In this document: one piece after another, positions 50,244 through 58,561 of the stretch
Layout: each line of letters begins with the position of its first letter
Position numbering within the stretch: the first letter of the stretch is position 1
NCBI GenBank assembly: GCA_964623885.1
Contig: CAZUVM010000004.1
Span: 11,943 to 75,942 of the forward strand
Length of the DNA stretch: 64,000 bases
DNA from: CAZUVM01 sp964623885
GTDB taxonomy: Bacteria; Verrucomicrobiota; Verrucomicrobiia; Limisphaerales; UBA8199
Direction: 5' to 3'
Made by a program: the position numbers and the translations under genes
The notes under the pieces: model-generated
Told to the model about the DNA's origin: nothing
Database searches by the model: none
What the model saw: the letters and a program-made list of their open reading frames with translations, nothing else

Positions 50244-51446
50244 ATGGCCGACATCAAATTCTCCTGTCCGCACTGCAATCAGCACATAACTTGCGACGAG
50301 CTTTGGGGCGGGCACCAATTGCAATGTCCGAGTTGCCAGGGAACGTTGACCGTGCCGTCGCGGCCGGCGCCAGCTCCGGTGCCGGCGCCCGCGCCGGCCA
50401 GTGCGCCGGCGGCCGGATCGGGGAGCTCACATGTTTTCAAGGCGCCTGCAGCGAATGCCCCACGGCTTAACAAGGCACAGGCTTCGGCTGCCGAAGCCGG
50501 GGCACCACCGAAAAGCATTCCTATTCGCAATCTGGCGCCGCCGAAGCAGAAGAAAGCCAACCCGATTGTTACGGTTTTGAAAGTTACGGGCGTAGTTGCG
50601 GTCCTGGCTGTTGCCGGTTATTTCGGATTCATTTGGCTGCGGAAGTTGCAGGATAAGTCGAATGAGAGCACCCGAAGGGAAGAGGCGCGGCACTCAGGCG
50701 AAAGCCAGGTGGGTCACATCGCGAATTTGAACTCAGTCCTGGATGCGACCGAACCAGGACATATCGGGGAGGTCCGGGGCGTACACAGCTCGGGCGCAAC
50801 AACGCGGTCGACGGGCGTAGGGTCGGAAATCCCGATGGGGGACGAAGAGGCGCAGCCGCGGAGGGTTGGGACGGCGGGGGCCCCAGCCGGGCCAGTGGTT
50901 GCCCCGGTGTACACGCTGGACATAGCGCAGGCAAAGATTCCGGAGAGCCGCGCCAATGGCAATATTTCCGGCACGAATTTCGTGGCCGATGCAGCGCGCA
51001 TCGATCCGATCGGTTCAGCGCAGGTGCTGCGGCTAATCCAGGGCCAAGCTATGTCGCCCGACCGCCAAATCCTTGTCTATCTGCATCTCAAACCGGGTGA
51101 GAAGATCGGCGGGCAAACCTTAAGCATTGCGAGCGACGCGCACGGACCGCAGGTGGCGAAAAGCTGGAAAACCAATCCCAAATACGCGCCGCTAGTGAGA
51201 CAGTTCAGCACCGGGTATGCGATGAAACTTGAACTCGGGGCGGCGACCAACGATGCCGTGGCCGGAAAGATCTTTCTGGCCCTGCCTGACCCGGAGCAAA
51301 CCGTCGTAGCGGGCAGTTTTACCGCCAGTTTGGCCGCAATCGATCCGAACATGCAGGCGTTTCCCGTGGCGACGCCGGTAGCGGCGCCGCGTCAAATGAC
51401 GCCGGCTGACCGGGCAATGTACGACCGATATGGAATCAAGAAGTGA
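50244..51446 (+). CDS. Zinc-ribbon, one-TM protein of unknown function
   Basis: The 400-residue protein has four cysteines as CPHCNQHITCDELWGG...LQCPSCQG (residues ~8-33), a zinc-ribbon. A Pro/Ala linker (PAPAPVPAPAPASAPAAG), then a hydrophobic helix near residues 107-131 (NPIVTVLKVTGVVAVLAVAG) and a C-terminal domain with YTLDIAQAKIPESRANGNIS, VYLHLKPGEKIGG and VAKSWKTNPKYAPL follow. The C-terminal domain is not recognised. Topology would place the zinc ribbon in the cytoplasm and the domain in the periplasm. Its stop overlaps the start of the PAS kinase gene, indicating a functional pair. Confidence 0.75.
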   Translation: MADIKFSCPHCNQHITCDELWGGHQLQCPSCQGTLTVPSRPAPAPVPAPAPASAPAAGSGSSHVFKAPAANAPRLNKAQASAAEAGAPPKSIPIRNLAPPKQKKANPIVTVLKVTGVVAVLAVAGYFGFIWLRKLQDKSNESTRREEARHSGESQVGHIANLNSVLDATEPGHIGEVRGVHSSGATTRSTGVGSEIPMGDEEAQPRRVGTAGAPAGPVVAPVYTLDIAQAKIPESRANGNISGTNFVADAARIDPIGSAQVLRLIQGQAMSPDRQILVYLHLKPGEKIGGQTLSIASDAHGPQVAKSWKTNPKYAPLVRQFSTGYAMKLELGAATNDAVAGKIFLALPDPEQTVVAGSFTASLAAIDPNMQAFPVATPVAAPRQMTPADRAMYDRYGIKK

Positions 51447-52690
51447 TGGCGGCTAAATCCAGTTTTCTGGACAAAGTGCTGGGCCGGATCGCCCGGCTCG
51501 ATACAGAAGGTTTGCAGACGGTGGTTCAGCGCCTGGCTCGCGAGCGCTCATTTCTCGAGACGCTTTTCAACACGATTGAAGACGGGGTCCTGGTAGTGGA
51601 CGAGGAAGGTCGAGTGCTTTATTTCAACCAGGCGGTAACACGTTTGTTAGGATTGCAACCGAATGTCGAAGGGCAGCCGATCACGCAGTTCATTCCGGAG
51701 CTGGACTGGGAGAAGATCGCGCGATTTGATTCCGCCGGCGGGCAAGGAGTGGTTCGTCACGAGTTCGAGGTGCATTTTCCACGACCGCGGTTTTTGCGGC
51801 TGTACGCAGCGCCGTTGGACGGGCAATCCACCGGCCGAAGCGGCGTCGCGCTCATCGTTCACGACGCGACCGAGGCGCGGCAACAGACATTTGAGGCGAT
51901 CGAGAGCGAGCGACTCCAGGCACTGACATTGCTGGCGGCCAGTGTGGCGCATGAGATTGGCAACCCGCTCAACGCGCTGCACATCCATTTGCAGCTCATG
52001 GAGCGGGAACTTAAAAAATTCAAGAACGCCTCCATCGGCGCCGCGAGCACCCGCAACCGACCGCGTTCGCAAGTGCTGGCGGAGAGCACCGATGCCGCGG
52101 AGAGCGCGCGCAAACTTGAGCAATATTTGGGTGTAGCCAAAGGCGAAATCAACCGCCTCGATTACATCGTGACCCAGTTCCTGCAGGCGATCCGTCCAAC
52201 GCCACCCCAAATTAAACCCGCCTCGTTGAATGAGGTCGTATTGCGGACGGTTGAACTCCTGCAACCGGAAATGAACAACCGAGGATTGGAGGTCCAGACG
52301 CGATTGGCGCGGCAGTTGCCTTTGGCGCCGATTGACGCGACTCAAATCCAGCAGGTTTTGATCAATTTAGTACGGAATGCCATGCAAGCCATGACCCGAG
52401 GCGGCACCCTCACGCTGCAGACGGCCGAAGGGTCGGATGGGGTCTGGCTGAATGTGGCGGACACGGGTGGAGGCATTCCCCAGGAACAGATCAACCGGAT
52501 TTTCGAGCCGTTCTATACCACCAAAAAGAAGGGTTCAGGTTTGGGCCTGATGATCGTTCAGCGCATTGTGCGGGCGCATGGCGGCCGGATCGAGTTGGAA
52601 AGCCAGGTTGGGCGCGGCACGACGTTCCGGGTCTGGCTGCCGCTGCACGAACGCAAGCCGCGGCTGCTGGAAGCGCCTATGCACGACTAG
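51446..52690 (+). CDS. PAS-domain sensor histidine kinase (soluble)
   Basis: From ATG 51446 (GTG 51443 also possible) the protein has 414 residues and no membrane segment. A PAS domain occupies residues ~35-150 (NTIEDGVLVVDEEGRVLYFN). The H-box is SVAHEIGNPLNALHIHLQLM with His169. The N box reads QQVLINLVRNAMQAM, the G1 box DTGGGIPQEQI and the G2 box KKGSGLGLMIVQRIV, so the kinase looks intact and NtrB-like. There is no linked response regulator on the plus strand; the convergent response-regulator/kinase gene begins 148 bp beyond its stop. The preceding membrane protein may be its input. Confidence 0.93.
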   Translation: MAAKSSFLDKVLGRIARLDTEGLQTVVQRLARERSFLETLFNTIEDGVLVVDEEGRVLYFNQAVTRLLGLQPNVEGQPITQFIPELDWEKIARFDSAGGQGVVRHEFEVHFPRPRFLRLYAAPLDGQSTGRSGVALIVHDATEARQQTFEAIESERLQALTLLAASVAHEIGNPLNALHIHLQLMERELKKFKNASIGAASTRNRPRSQVLAESTDAAESARKLEQYLGVAKGEINRLDYIVTQFLQAIRPTPPQIKPASLNEVVLRTVELLQPEMNNRGLEVQTRLARQLPLAPIDATQIQQVLINLVRNAMQAMTRGGTLTLQTAEGSDGVWLNVADTGGGIPQEQINRIFEPFYTTKKKGSGLGLMIVQRIVRAHGGRIELESQVGRGTTFRVWLPLHERKPRLLEAPMHD

Positions 52691-52780
52691 GTTTGCTTGG
52701 GCCGAATCGCGGTGGGTGTGCTGAATTTGAGCCGGCGTGCCGCACGGCCCGGTCACAGTTTCCTCGTGGGCAACATTCGG

Positions 52781-52815
52781 GCCGCTGCGAGCGGGGACCG
52801 CTCGCGCTTCGTCAA
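52781..52815. repeat. Palindromic repeat, family C, copy 2
   Basis: GCGAGCGG (52787-52794), loop GGA, CCGCTCGC (52798-52805) make a perfect 8-bp stem, preceded by GCCGCT. It sits between the convergent PAS kinase and RR-kinase genes, a position compatible with a transcription barrier or IHF/gyrase-type site. Confidence 0.7.
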
Positions 52816-52838
52816 TTTCTCGAAACAGGCTCTAACGG

Positions 52839-54107
52839 TCACTCAGCCGCGACGAGTTTTTCCCAGAGTGTATCGTTGAGCAGGACTTTTTTGAGGAAAT
52901 CGGTCTCGTCTGCAGGCGGCGTCGGAGCCTGGCTCGGGTTGAGCGGCAGGCGAATGGTGAAGATAGTGCCCTGGCCGGAATCACTCCTGGCCTCGATTCG
53001 TCCGCCGTGATGATGGACAATGAAGTAGCAGGCCATGAGGTGAATGCCGTATTCAGTTGGGGTATCGCTGCGCACCACGAATGGATCAAAGACGAGCCGT
53101 AAGGCCTCCTTAGGCAGGCCCGGTCCGTTATCGGTGAGCTGGATTTTGATTTCCTGCTGATCGGGAGCTCGGCCATTGAGCAAAGTGGCGGAAATGACAA
53201 CACGGCTACCCGGCGGGAGACTGGCGATCTCATCTTTGAATAACAGCTCGAACAGGCGGTAAAACTTGGGCCGGTCGACATTCAGGGACGGGAGGGTTGC
53301 CGGGATCTGATTGTCCACTTGAAGATTCTTGGCGGTGAAGCCCTGCCGAAGCTGCTCGACGGTTTGGTCAACAACGGTGCGCAGTTCGACGCGGTCGGAG
53401 AAGTGAAACGCCGGCGCTTCGGAGGCGGTCCAGAGGTCCTTGAGCATATTGTTGATCTTTTCGATTTGGCCCTGGACGTTCTGGTAGTACTCTTTCCAAA
53501 AATCGGGGTTGCGCAGGCCATTCAAGTCCATCTTCTCCTCCTCCATTTTGGCCGGCGCCAGATCGAGGAAAGTCTTCACCGCTACGAGCGCATTGCGGAT
53601 ATGATGGCTGAGACCCGCCGCCAGCAGCCCAAGGCTCACGATGCGGTCGGCGATCATCATGTTATGCAAGACCGACATCTTCTCCCGCAGAAGCTGGTCG
53701 CGCTCGCGCTGGACGAGGAAGAATTCCAGGCCACGTTTGAGCGTTGTTTCCAGTTGGGGCGGGTCCCAGGGTTTGGTGACGTATTTGTAAATGGCCCCGG
53801 TATTGACGGCGGCAATAGCCGCGTCCATATCGGCAAACGCGGTAGCCAGAATACGAATGATGCGCGGTTGGAGCTGCCGCGCTTTTTCCAGCAGCCAGAC
53901 GCCTTTTTCGCCCGGCATGCGCTGATCGGTCATCAGCAGGCCGATATCATCCTGGTGCTGTTCCAATAATTTGTAACCTTCCTGGGCATTGGTAGCAGTG
54001 AGAATTCGGAACTGGTCTTCGAAGGCGCGCGTGAAGTACTTGAGCGACATCTCTTCATCATCGACGTAGAGGATCGCGTAGCGTTTATAATCGTAAAGGT
54101 GGTCCAT
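52839..54107 (-). CDS. Response regulator fused to a degenerate histidine-kinase domain (PhcR-like)
   Basis: The 422-residue protein opens with a receiver (YAILYVDDEEMSLKYFTRAF; phosphoacceptor Asp61 in MTDQRMPGEKG; Lys112 in YVTKPWD). A linker leads to a kinase-type domain with LLAAGLSHHIRNALVAVKTF: His168 is followed by His169 where HisKA proteins have Glu. The N box (KFYRLFELLFKDEIA) lacks the usual Asn, and the G2 region reads TEYGIHLMACY with no GxGxG. A receiver N-terminal to a kinase-like output is the published layout of Ralstonia PhcR. It ends the operon led by the methyltransferase. Kinase activity is doubtful. Confidence 0.88.
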   Translation of the reverse strand: MDHLYDYKRYAILYVDDEEMSLKYFTRAFEDQFRILTATNAQEGYKLLEQHQDDIGLLMTDQRMPGEKGVWLLEKARQLQPRIIRILATAFADMDAAIAAVNTGAIYKYVTKPWDPPQLETTLKRGLEFFLVQRERDQLLREKMSVLHNMMIADRIVSLGLLAAGLSHHIRNALVAVKTFLDLAPAKMEEEKMDLNGLRNPDFWKEYYQNVQGQIEKINNMLKDLWTASEAPAFHFSDRVELRTVVDQTVEQLRQGFTAKNLQVDNQIPATLPSLNVDRPKFYRLFELLFKDEIASLPPGSRVVISATLLNGRAPDQQEIKIQLTDNGPGLPKEALRLVFDPFVVRSDTPTEYGIHLMACYFIVHHHGGRIEARSDSGQGTIFTIRLPLNPSQAPTPPADETDFLKKVLLNDTLWEKLVAAE

Positions 54108-54268
54108 TGGGGTGCTGGACTAGAGGGTGAGTGGGTTAAAGGAAAAGGTGGAACGGTGCTGATCTCCGCCCGCGAATTTGGTTCCGTAATCGGGGTCCAC
54201 GAGTGCGATTATATCAGTGTGGTTTCGGTTACGTCACTATCTAAACACAGGTGCATTTGGATGAGAGT

Positions 54269-56932
54269 TCAAGCCGCCACTCCGGCATCCTGCTGGACCA
54301 AGCCGGCATCGGGCGCGCCTTTGGCGGGGAATTGCAGTGTGAACTCAGTGAACTTTCCCAGCTCCGTCCGGACGGAGATGCGTCCGTCGCAGTCCTTGAC
54401 GATCCGGTAGCAAATGGCCAAACCGAGTCCCATGCCGGCGCCGACGTCTTTGGTGGTAAAGAACGGATCGAAAATCTTGTTCAGGTTTTGTGGCTCAATC
54501 CCGGTGCCGTTATCGCGGATGATCAGGATGCTTTTGCCTGCCTCGACGCGGCCTTCAATCCAAAGCGTCGGTTTTTCGCTTTCGAACCGTTTGTTTTTCA
54601 GGGCGTCCAGCGAGTTCTGCACCAGGTTCACGACGGTATGGATTAATTTGTTCTTATTGGCCCACACGGTCTGGTGCTCGGTCAGGTTCTGGACAAGGTC
54701 CACCTTGTCACGCCATTCGTTGCTGAGGAACCGCAACGAGGCGCCGATCACTTCGGCAATTTCGACCTGGTCGCGGCTCTCGGTTTCCGGATGGGTAAAC
54801 ATGCGGAGATCGGAGACAATGTTCTTCACGCGCTTGATTCCATCCTCCACATCGGTGAGCACTTCCTGATAGGCCTGCTGTTGTTCCGGGGCAAGATATT
54901 TGCCTTTATTCCTCAGGGTGAATAGGCCGGTGGCGGCAAAGTTCAATGGATTATTGATTTCGTGGATGATCCCGGCGCTCATCCGGCCCAACGAAGCCAA
55001 TTTTTCGCTCTGAACCAGTTGGATTTCCGTTTCCTTAAGTTGATCAACGGTGGTCTCAAGCACCTTATTCTGCTTGGCGAGCCGTCGCTGGAATTGATGA
55101 GACTCGATAAGGTTTTTGATCCGAACGTGCAATTCGGTGGTTGAAAACGGCTTGGCGAGGAAATCGCTGGCGCCCGCCGATAGGGCCGCGAGCTTGGTTT
55201 CCTCGTCGGCGCGGGCGGTAAGGAGCACGATGGGTGTAGTTGAGGTCGAGGTCTGGTCCCGTATTTCCCGGCAGGCCTGCAACCCATCTTTTTCCGGCAT
55301 CATCATGTCCAGGAGGATCAGGTCGGGAAGGAATTGTGCGGCTTTTTCAATTGCCTGCTGTCCATTGACGGCCTCGAGCACCTGGTAATGCGCGCTTAGT
55401 TGGGATTTTAAGAATTTCAGCATGTCCGGCTCGTCGTCCGCCACCAGCACCGTCGGGTGATCACCATTGCGCGCAACCTCTACTGGGCTCGCTGCGGATT
55501 GCGCCAGGTTCAAGGCCGGGAACAACTCGGCGCGACGATACAAGTTGGCCAGCCATTCCTCAGCGTTAACGGAGCCATGCGTTGAAGTGATATCGGCGCC
55601 CGGTTTTGCAGCCGCTCCGGCAGCATCGGCCGGGAGAAAGGGCAGAGTGATCGTGAAGGTGGTCCCGAGGCCTTCCTGGCTCTGGACTTCCGCCGTGCCG
55701 CCCTGGACTTCGGCCAGCTCTTTAACCAGCGCCAGGCCGATCCCGGCCCCCTGGAATTTGCGTTTCGAGGAACCGTCCGCCTGCCAAAACCGGTCAAAAA
55801 CGTGCGGAAGGTTCTTTTCCGAAATTCCCATGCCGGTATCGGCCACGATGAGGACAAATTTGTCATCGCGCTTCTCGGCGCGCAACTCGACGGTACCCCC
55901 GGACGGAGTGAATTTCAAAGCATTGAAAACGAGGTTGAGCACGATCTTCTCGAGCTTATCCCGGTCGCCTAGCACCACGCCCACAGCCGGATCGGCAAAC
56001 GTCTCGAGCCGCAGGCGCTTGCCTTCGGCGACTTGCTTCGCCGCGCTGGCCAGACCTTTCACAAAATCGCTGATCTCGATGGGCTCGTGTTTAACCTCCA
56101 TGCGGCCGGATTCCAAACGCACCAGGTCAAGCAGGTCGTTGATGAGCTTGAGCAGGCGCATGCCGTTGGAATGCATGGTACCCAGCAGCTCCCGAGTCTC
56201 AGGGTCCAGTTTGAAGCTGTTCAAGAGTGTTTCCAAAGGAGCGATCAACAACGTCAAAGGCGTGCGCAGCTCGTGGCTGATATTGGCGAAGAAGCGGCTC
56301 TTGATCTGGTCCAGCTCCATCAGCTTGCGATTGGTTTCCTCCATCGCGCGCCGGTTCTTATCCAGCTCCCATCGCAGGGAGAATTCCTGAAATCGGCGGC
56401 GAGCATTGCTGACGCTGCCCAGCACGACAAAGGCCGCGGTCAGGAATAGAAAGGTGGTGTTGTTCAGGAGATACTTAGTCGGCTGTTGCGCGGGCCGGGC
56501 GATGGCGACCACGACATACATGGCGAGCACAAAAATCGTGATGAAAAGATTTTGCCGGTACGTCCAGGGCGAGATAAGGCCCATGGCCAGCAGGATGATG
56601 TTCAACCCCGCATAATAAGGAGTTAAAGGGTCCGGCAGGATGTAGATCATCCACAGGATCATCATCAGCGGGCCCATGAACCAGGTGATGCCAAAAACGC
56701 GGCGGGGACAGGGGCGCGGGCTCTTGTACCAGGCCCAAACCAACGCGGTGAGCAACCCACAGAGCACGCGTAATTTGAAGAAATCCATCATCTTGTCCGG
56801 GTACATGAAATAGTCCATGACCGAACACGACAGGTTGAGCGGAATAGATACAATCGAACCAAAAACGGCATTGCGGACGTAATCGCGCTGGTTCTGCTCT
56901 TCGTAAGCCTTTTGGATCTCAGGATCGTTCAT
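54269..56932 (-). CDS. Membrane hybrid sensor kinase with HK-REC-HK layout (PhcS-like)
   Basis: From ATG 56932 (887 residues, start overlapping the upstream stop by 4 bp) the order is: about five or six membrane helices (residues ~25-175), HisKA with His220 in FFANISHELRTPLTLLIAPL, HATPase (FNALKFTP, DTGMGISE, GAGIGLALVKEL), a receiver with Asp542 in DLILLDMMMPEKDG, then a second kinase: His657 in SAGIIHEINNPLNF, an N-box VVNLVQNSLDALKN and a G-box GAGMGLGLAICYRIV. Two full kinases around one receiver is uncommon. With the methyltransferase upstream it fits a membrane sensor for a fatty-acid methyl ester, as PhcS is; the ligand is inferred. Confidence 0.9.
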   Translation of the reverse strand: MNDPEIQKAYEEQNQRDYVRNAVFGSIVSIPLNLSCSVMDYFMYPDKMMDFFKLRVLCGLLTALVWAWYKSPRPCPRRVFGITWFMGPLMMILWMIYILPDPLTPYYAGLNIILLAMGLISPWTYRQNLFITIFVLAMYVVVAIARPAQQPTKYLLNNTTFLFLTAAFVVLGSVSNARRRFQEFSLRWELDKNRRAMEETNRKLMELDQIKSRFFANISHELRTPLTLLIAPLETLLNSFKLDPETRELLGTMHSNGMRLLKLINDLLDLVRLESGRMEVKHEPIEISDFVKGLASAAKQVAEGKRLRLETFADPAVGVVLGDRDKLEKIVLNLVFNALKFTPSGGTVELRAEKRDDKFVLIVADTGMGISEKNLPHVFDRFWQADGSSKRKFQGAGIGLALVKELAEVQGGTAEVQSQEGLGTTFTITLPFLPADAAGAAAKPGADITSTHGSVNAEEWLANLYRRAELFPALNLAQSAASPVEVARNGDHPTVLVADDEPDMLKFLKSQLSAHYQVLEAVNGQQAIEKAAQFLPDLILLDMMMPEKDGLQACREIRDQTSTSTTPIVLLTARADEETKLAALSAGASDFLAKPFSTTELHVRIKNLIESHQFQRRLAKQNKVLETTVDQLKETEIQLVQSEKLASLGRMSAGIIHEINNPLNFAATGLFTLRNKGKYLAPEQQQAYQEVLTDVEDGIKRVKNIVSDLRMFTHPETESRDQVEIAEVIGASLRFLSNEWRDKVDLVQNLTEHQTVWANKNKLIHTVVNLVQNSLDALKNKRFESEKPTLWIEGRVEAGKSILIIRDNGTGIEPQNLNKIFDPFFTTKDVGAGMGLGLAICYRIVKDCDGRISVRTELGKFTEFTLQFPAKGAPDAGLVQQDAGVAA

Positions 56933-58509
56933 AGGGGTTTCCGAACTTCCAGGAATATGTTCGTTCCGGTCGGTTCCGCGACGACACGGCAATCAGCCGG
57001 AGACGCCTGGTGCGGCGCCAAAGTGGCCAGGTGGTTGGCGTCGCGGTAAATCAAAAACCATTCAAGAAAATGTTCGATGAAGTTCCGGACGGGCATGTTG
57101 GGCGCGAAATTGCCCACGGTCAGCAACCCGCCCGGACGCAATTGGTCGTACAGATAGGTATTCAGCGCTTTGATAACACGATCGTTGAGATAATCGTAAA
57201 GGCCGGAGCAATAAATCAGGTCATAGGACGCCTCCTCCAAGACCTGGCTGGTGCTGGCGCGCAACATTTTTTGGACTGATTTTTTGACCAATTGAATTGA
57301 AGTTCTGCGCTGGTGCCGTTTTCGGACCTCGTCCATCCGGCCTCCCACATAAGCGAGGGTTTCCTCATCAAAGTCCAGCAGGTGGAACTCGGTTTGGTCG
57401 GCCAGCGGGTGTTCGGCAATGAAGTTTTGCGCCTCTCGGGCCGGGCCGCACGCAATATTGTAAATGCGCGTAACGCGCCCGGCTCGCGCAACGCGACAGG
57501 TTTCATCAGCGATTCGGGCCTGCAGATAATCAACGCGATTTCGAACGGCCTGCGGGCCGACCTGGTCGAGCAAGTAAGCGTCAACCAGCTTGGCATAAAG
57601 GGAGTTACCTTCGAACCGGTTGCGAACGATCATGTTCATCATCTCGTAGTCGCCCGCGTACCCCAAAGGTTTGCTGTAGGTGCGGTGAATGAAAGGGCCG
57701 CACAGCAGGCAGGAATGGAGCTGGCGCTGGCCAAACGCGCGATGGCCGGGAACCAATTCCGGCTCGATCTGATCGGCAATCGCTTCGAAACGTTCAAACA
57801 TGTTGGTCAGAGCGGGCGTGATCCGATGGCGCAGTCCTTGAGCAATTTCCAATTCGCGTTTCGCACGGTCAAACGGAGGGGAAGTTTGCAGAGTCAGTTC
57901 GATCTGTTCCAGCCAGAGGCGCAGGTTGGAAAGAAAAGTCTGAATATCGGCGATCACGACCTTGTAGTCCTGATGCACGCGGTAGAATTTTTCCCAGCGT
58001 TTAAGGAAAACGCCGAAGCCCGTCTCACAGATTTGCTCCGGGCTGTGGTGTTCGAGCGACTCGAACCCGATGAGAGGGACGGACAGTGAGGCTTCGCACA
58101 AAGTGCCGGTGCCCGAGTTCATCATGCCGCTGACAACAGCTCTGCCGGTGTAAATCGGAGTGTTGTCGGCGAGGATTTTGAATTCGCCGAGAAGCTCTGA
58201 GGACCGCAGCACGGTTTCCGGTCCATGGAGTTCAAACGTGATGGCCTGGGGCTTGAGGTGGACTACGTTGGCCTGGACATCGAGGCCAAGGCTGGTCTTG
58301 AAGGTGACGATGTCCGGAGGCGCCATGACACCTACACCTGATTCGTTTTGCGTCAGGGTCTCAAGCATGCTCGTGCCAGTTTCTGCAATAATCATGCCTA
58401 AAACCAGACCTAAAACCGCACCACCGGCGCTTACGCCACCGCAAAGCCTCAGGCCGATTCCGTATTGGTGCGCATCCTGCTCCGACAGATGACTCGCCGC
58501 CGCAAGCAC
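56929..58509 (-). CDS. PhcB-like SAM methyltransferase (fatty-acid methyl ester signal synthase family)
   Basis: The 526-residue protein starts at GTG 58509. The N-terminal ~160 residues are beta-rich and not assigned (a PilZ-like domain is possible). The middle is helical. The C-terminal domain has KPLGYAGDYEMMNMIVRNRF and RIYNIACGPAREAQNFI (SAM motif I), FHLLDFDEETLAYV (motif II) and DLIYCSGLYDYLNDR. The KPxGYAGDYE plus CGPAREA combination is the one seen in proteins annotated as 3-hydroxypalmitate methyl ester biosynthesis (PhcB type). It would methylate a 3-hydroxy fatty acid to a diffusible signal. The two downstream kinases support this. Function is inference; family is fairly sure. Confidence 0.78.
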   Translation of the reverse strand: MLAAASHLSEQDAHQYGIGLRLCGGVSAGGAVLGLVLGMIIAETGTSMLETLTQNESGVGVMAPPDIVTFKTSLGLDVQANVVHLKPQAITFELHGPETVLRSSELLGEFKILADNTPIYTGRAVVSGMMNSGTGTLCEASLSVPLIGFESLEHHSPEQICETGFGVFLKRWEKFYRVHQDYKVVIADIQTFLSNLRLWLEQIELTLQTSPPFDRAKRELEIAQGLRHRITPALTNMFERFEAIADQIEPELVPGHRAFGQRQLHSCLLCGPFIHRTYSKPLGYAGDYEMMNMIVRNRFEGNSLYAKLVDAYLLDQVGPQAVRNRVDYLQARIADETCRVARAGRVTRIYNIACGPAREAQNFIAEHPLADQTEFHLLDFDEETLAYVGGRMDEVRKRHQRRTSIQLVKKSVQKMLRASTSQVLEEASYDLIYCSGLYDYLNDRVIKALNTYLYDQLRPGGLLTVGNFAPNMPVRNFIEHFLEWFLIYRDANHLATLAPHQASPADCRVVAEPTGTNIFLEVRKPL

Positions 58510-58561
58510 AGTTTGGCGGTTTAGTTTCAGGACACTGCAATCTAAATAACAGACATATAAT

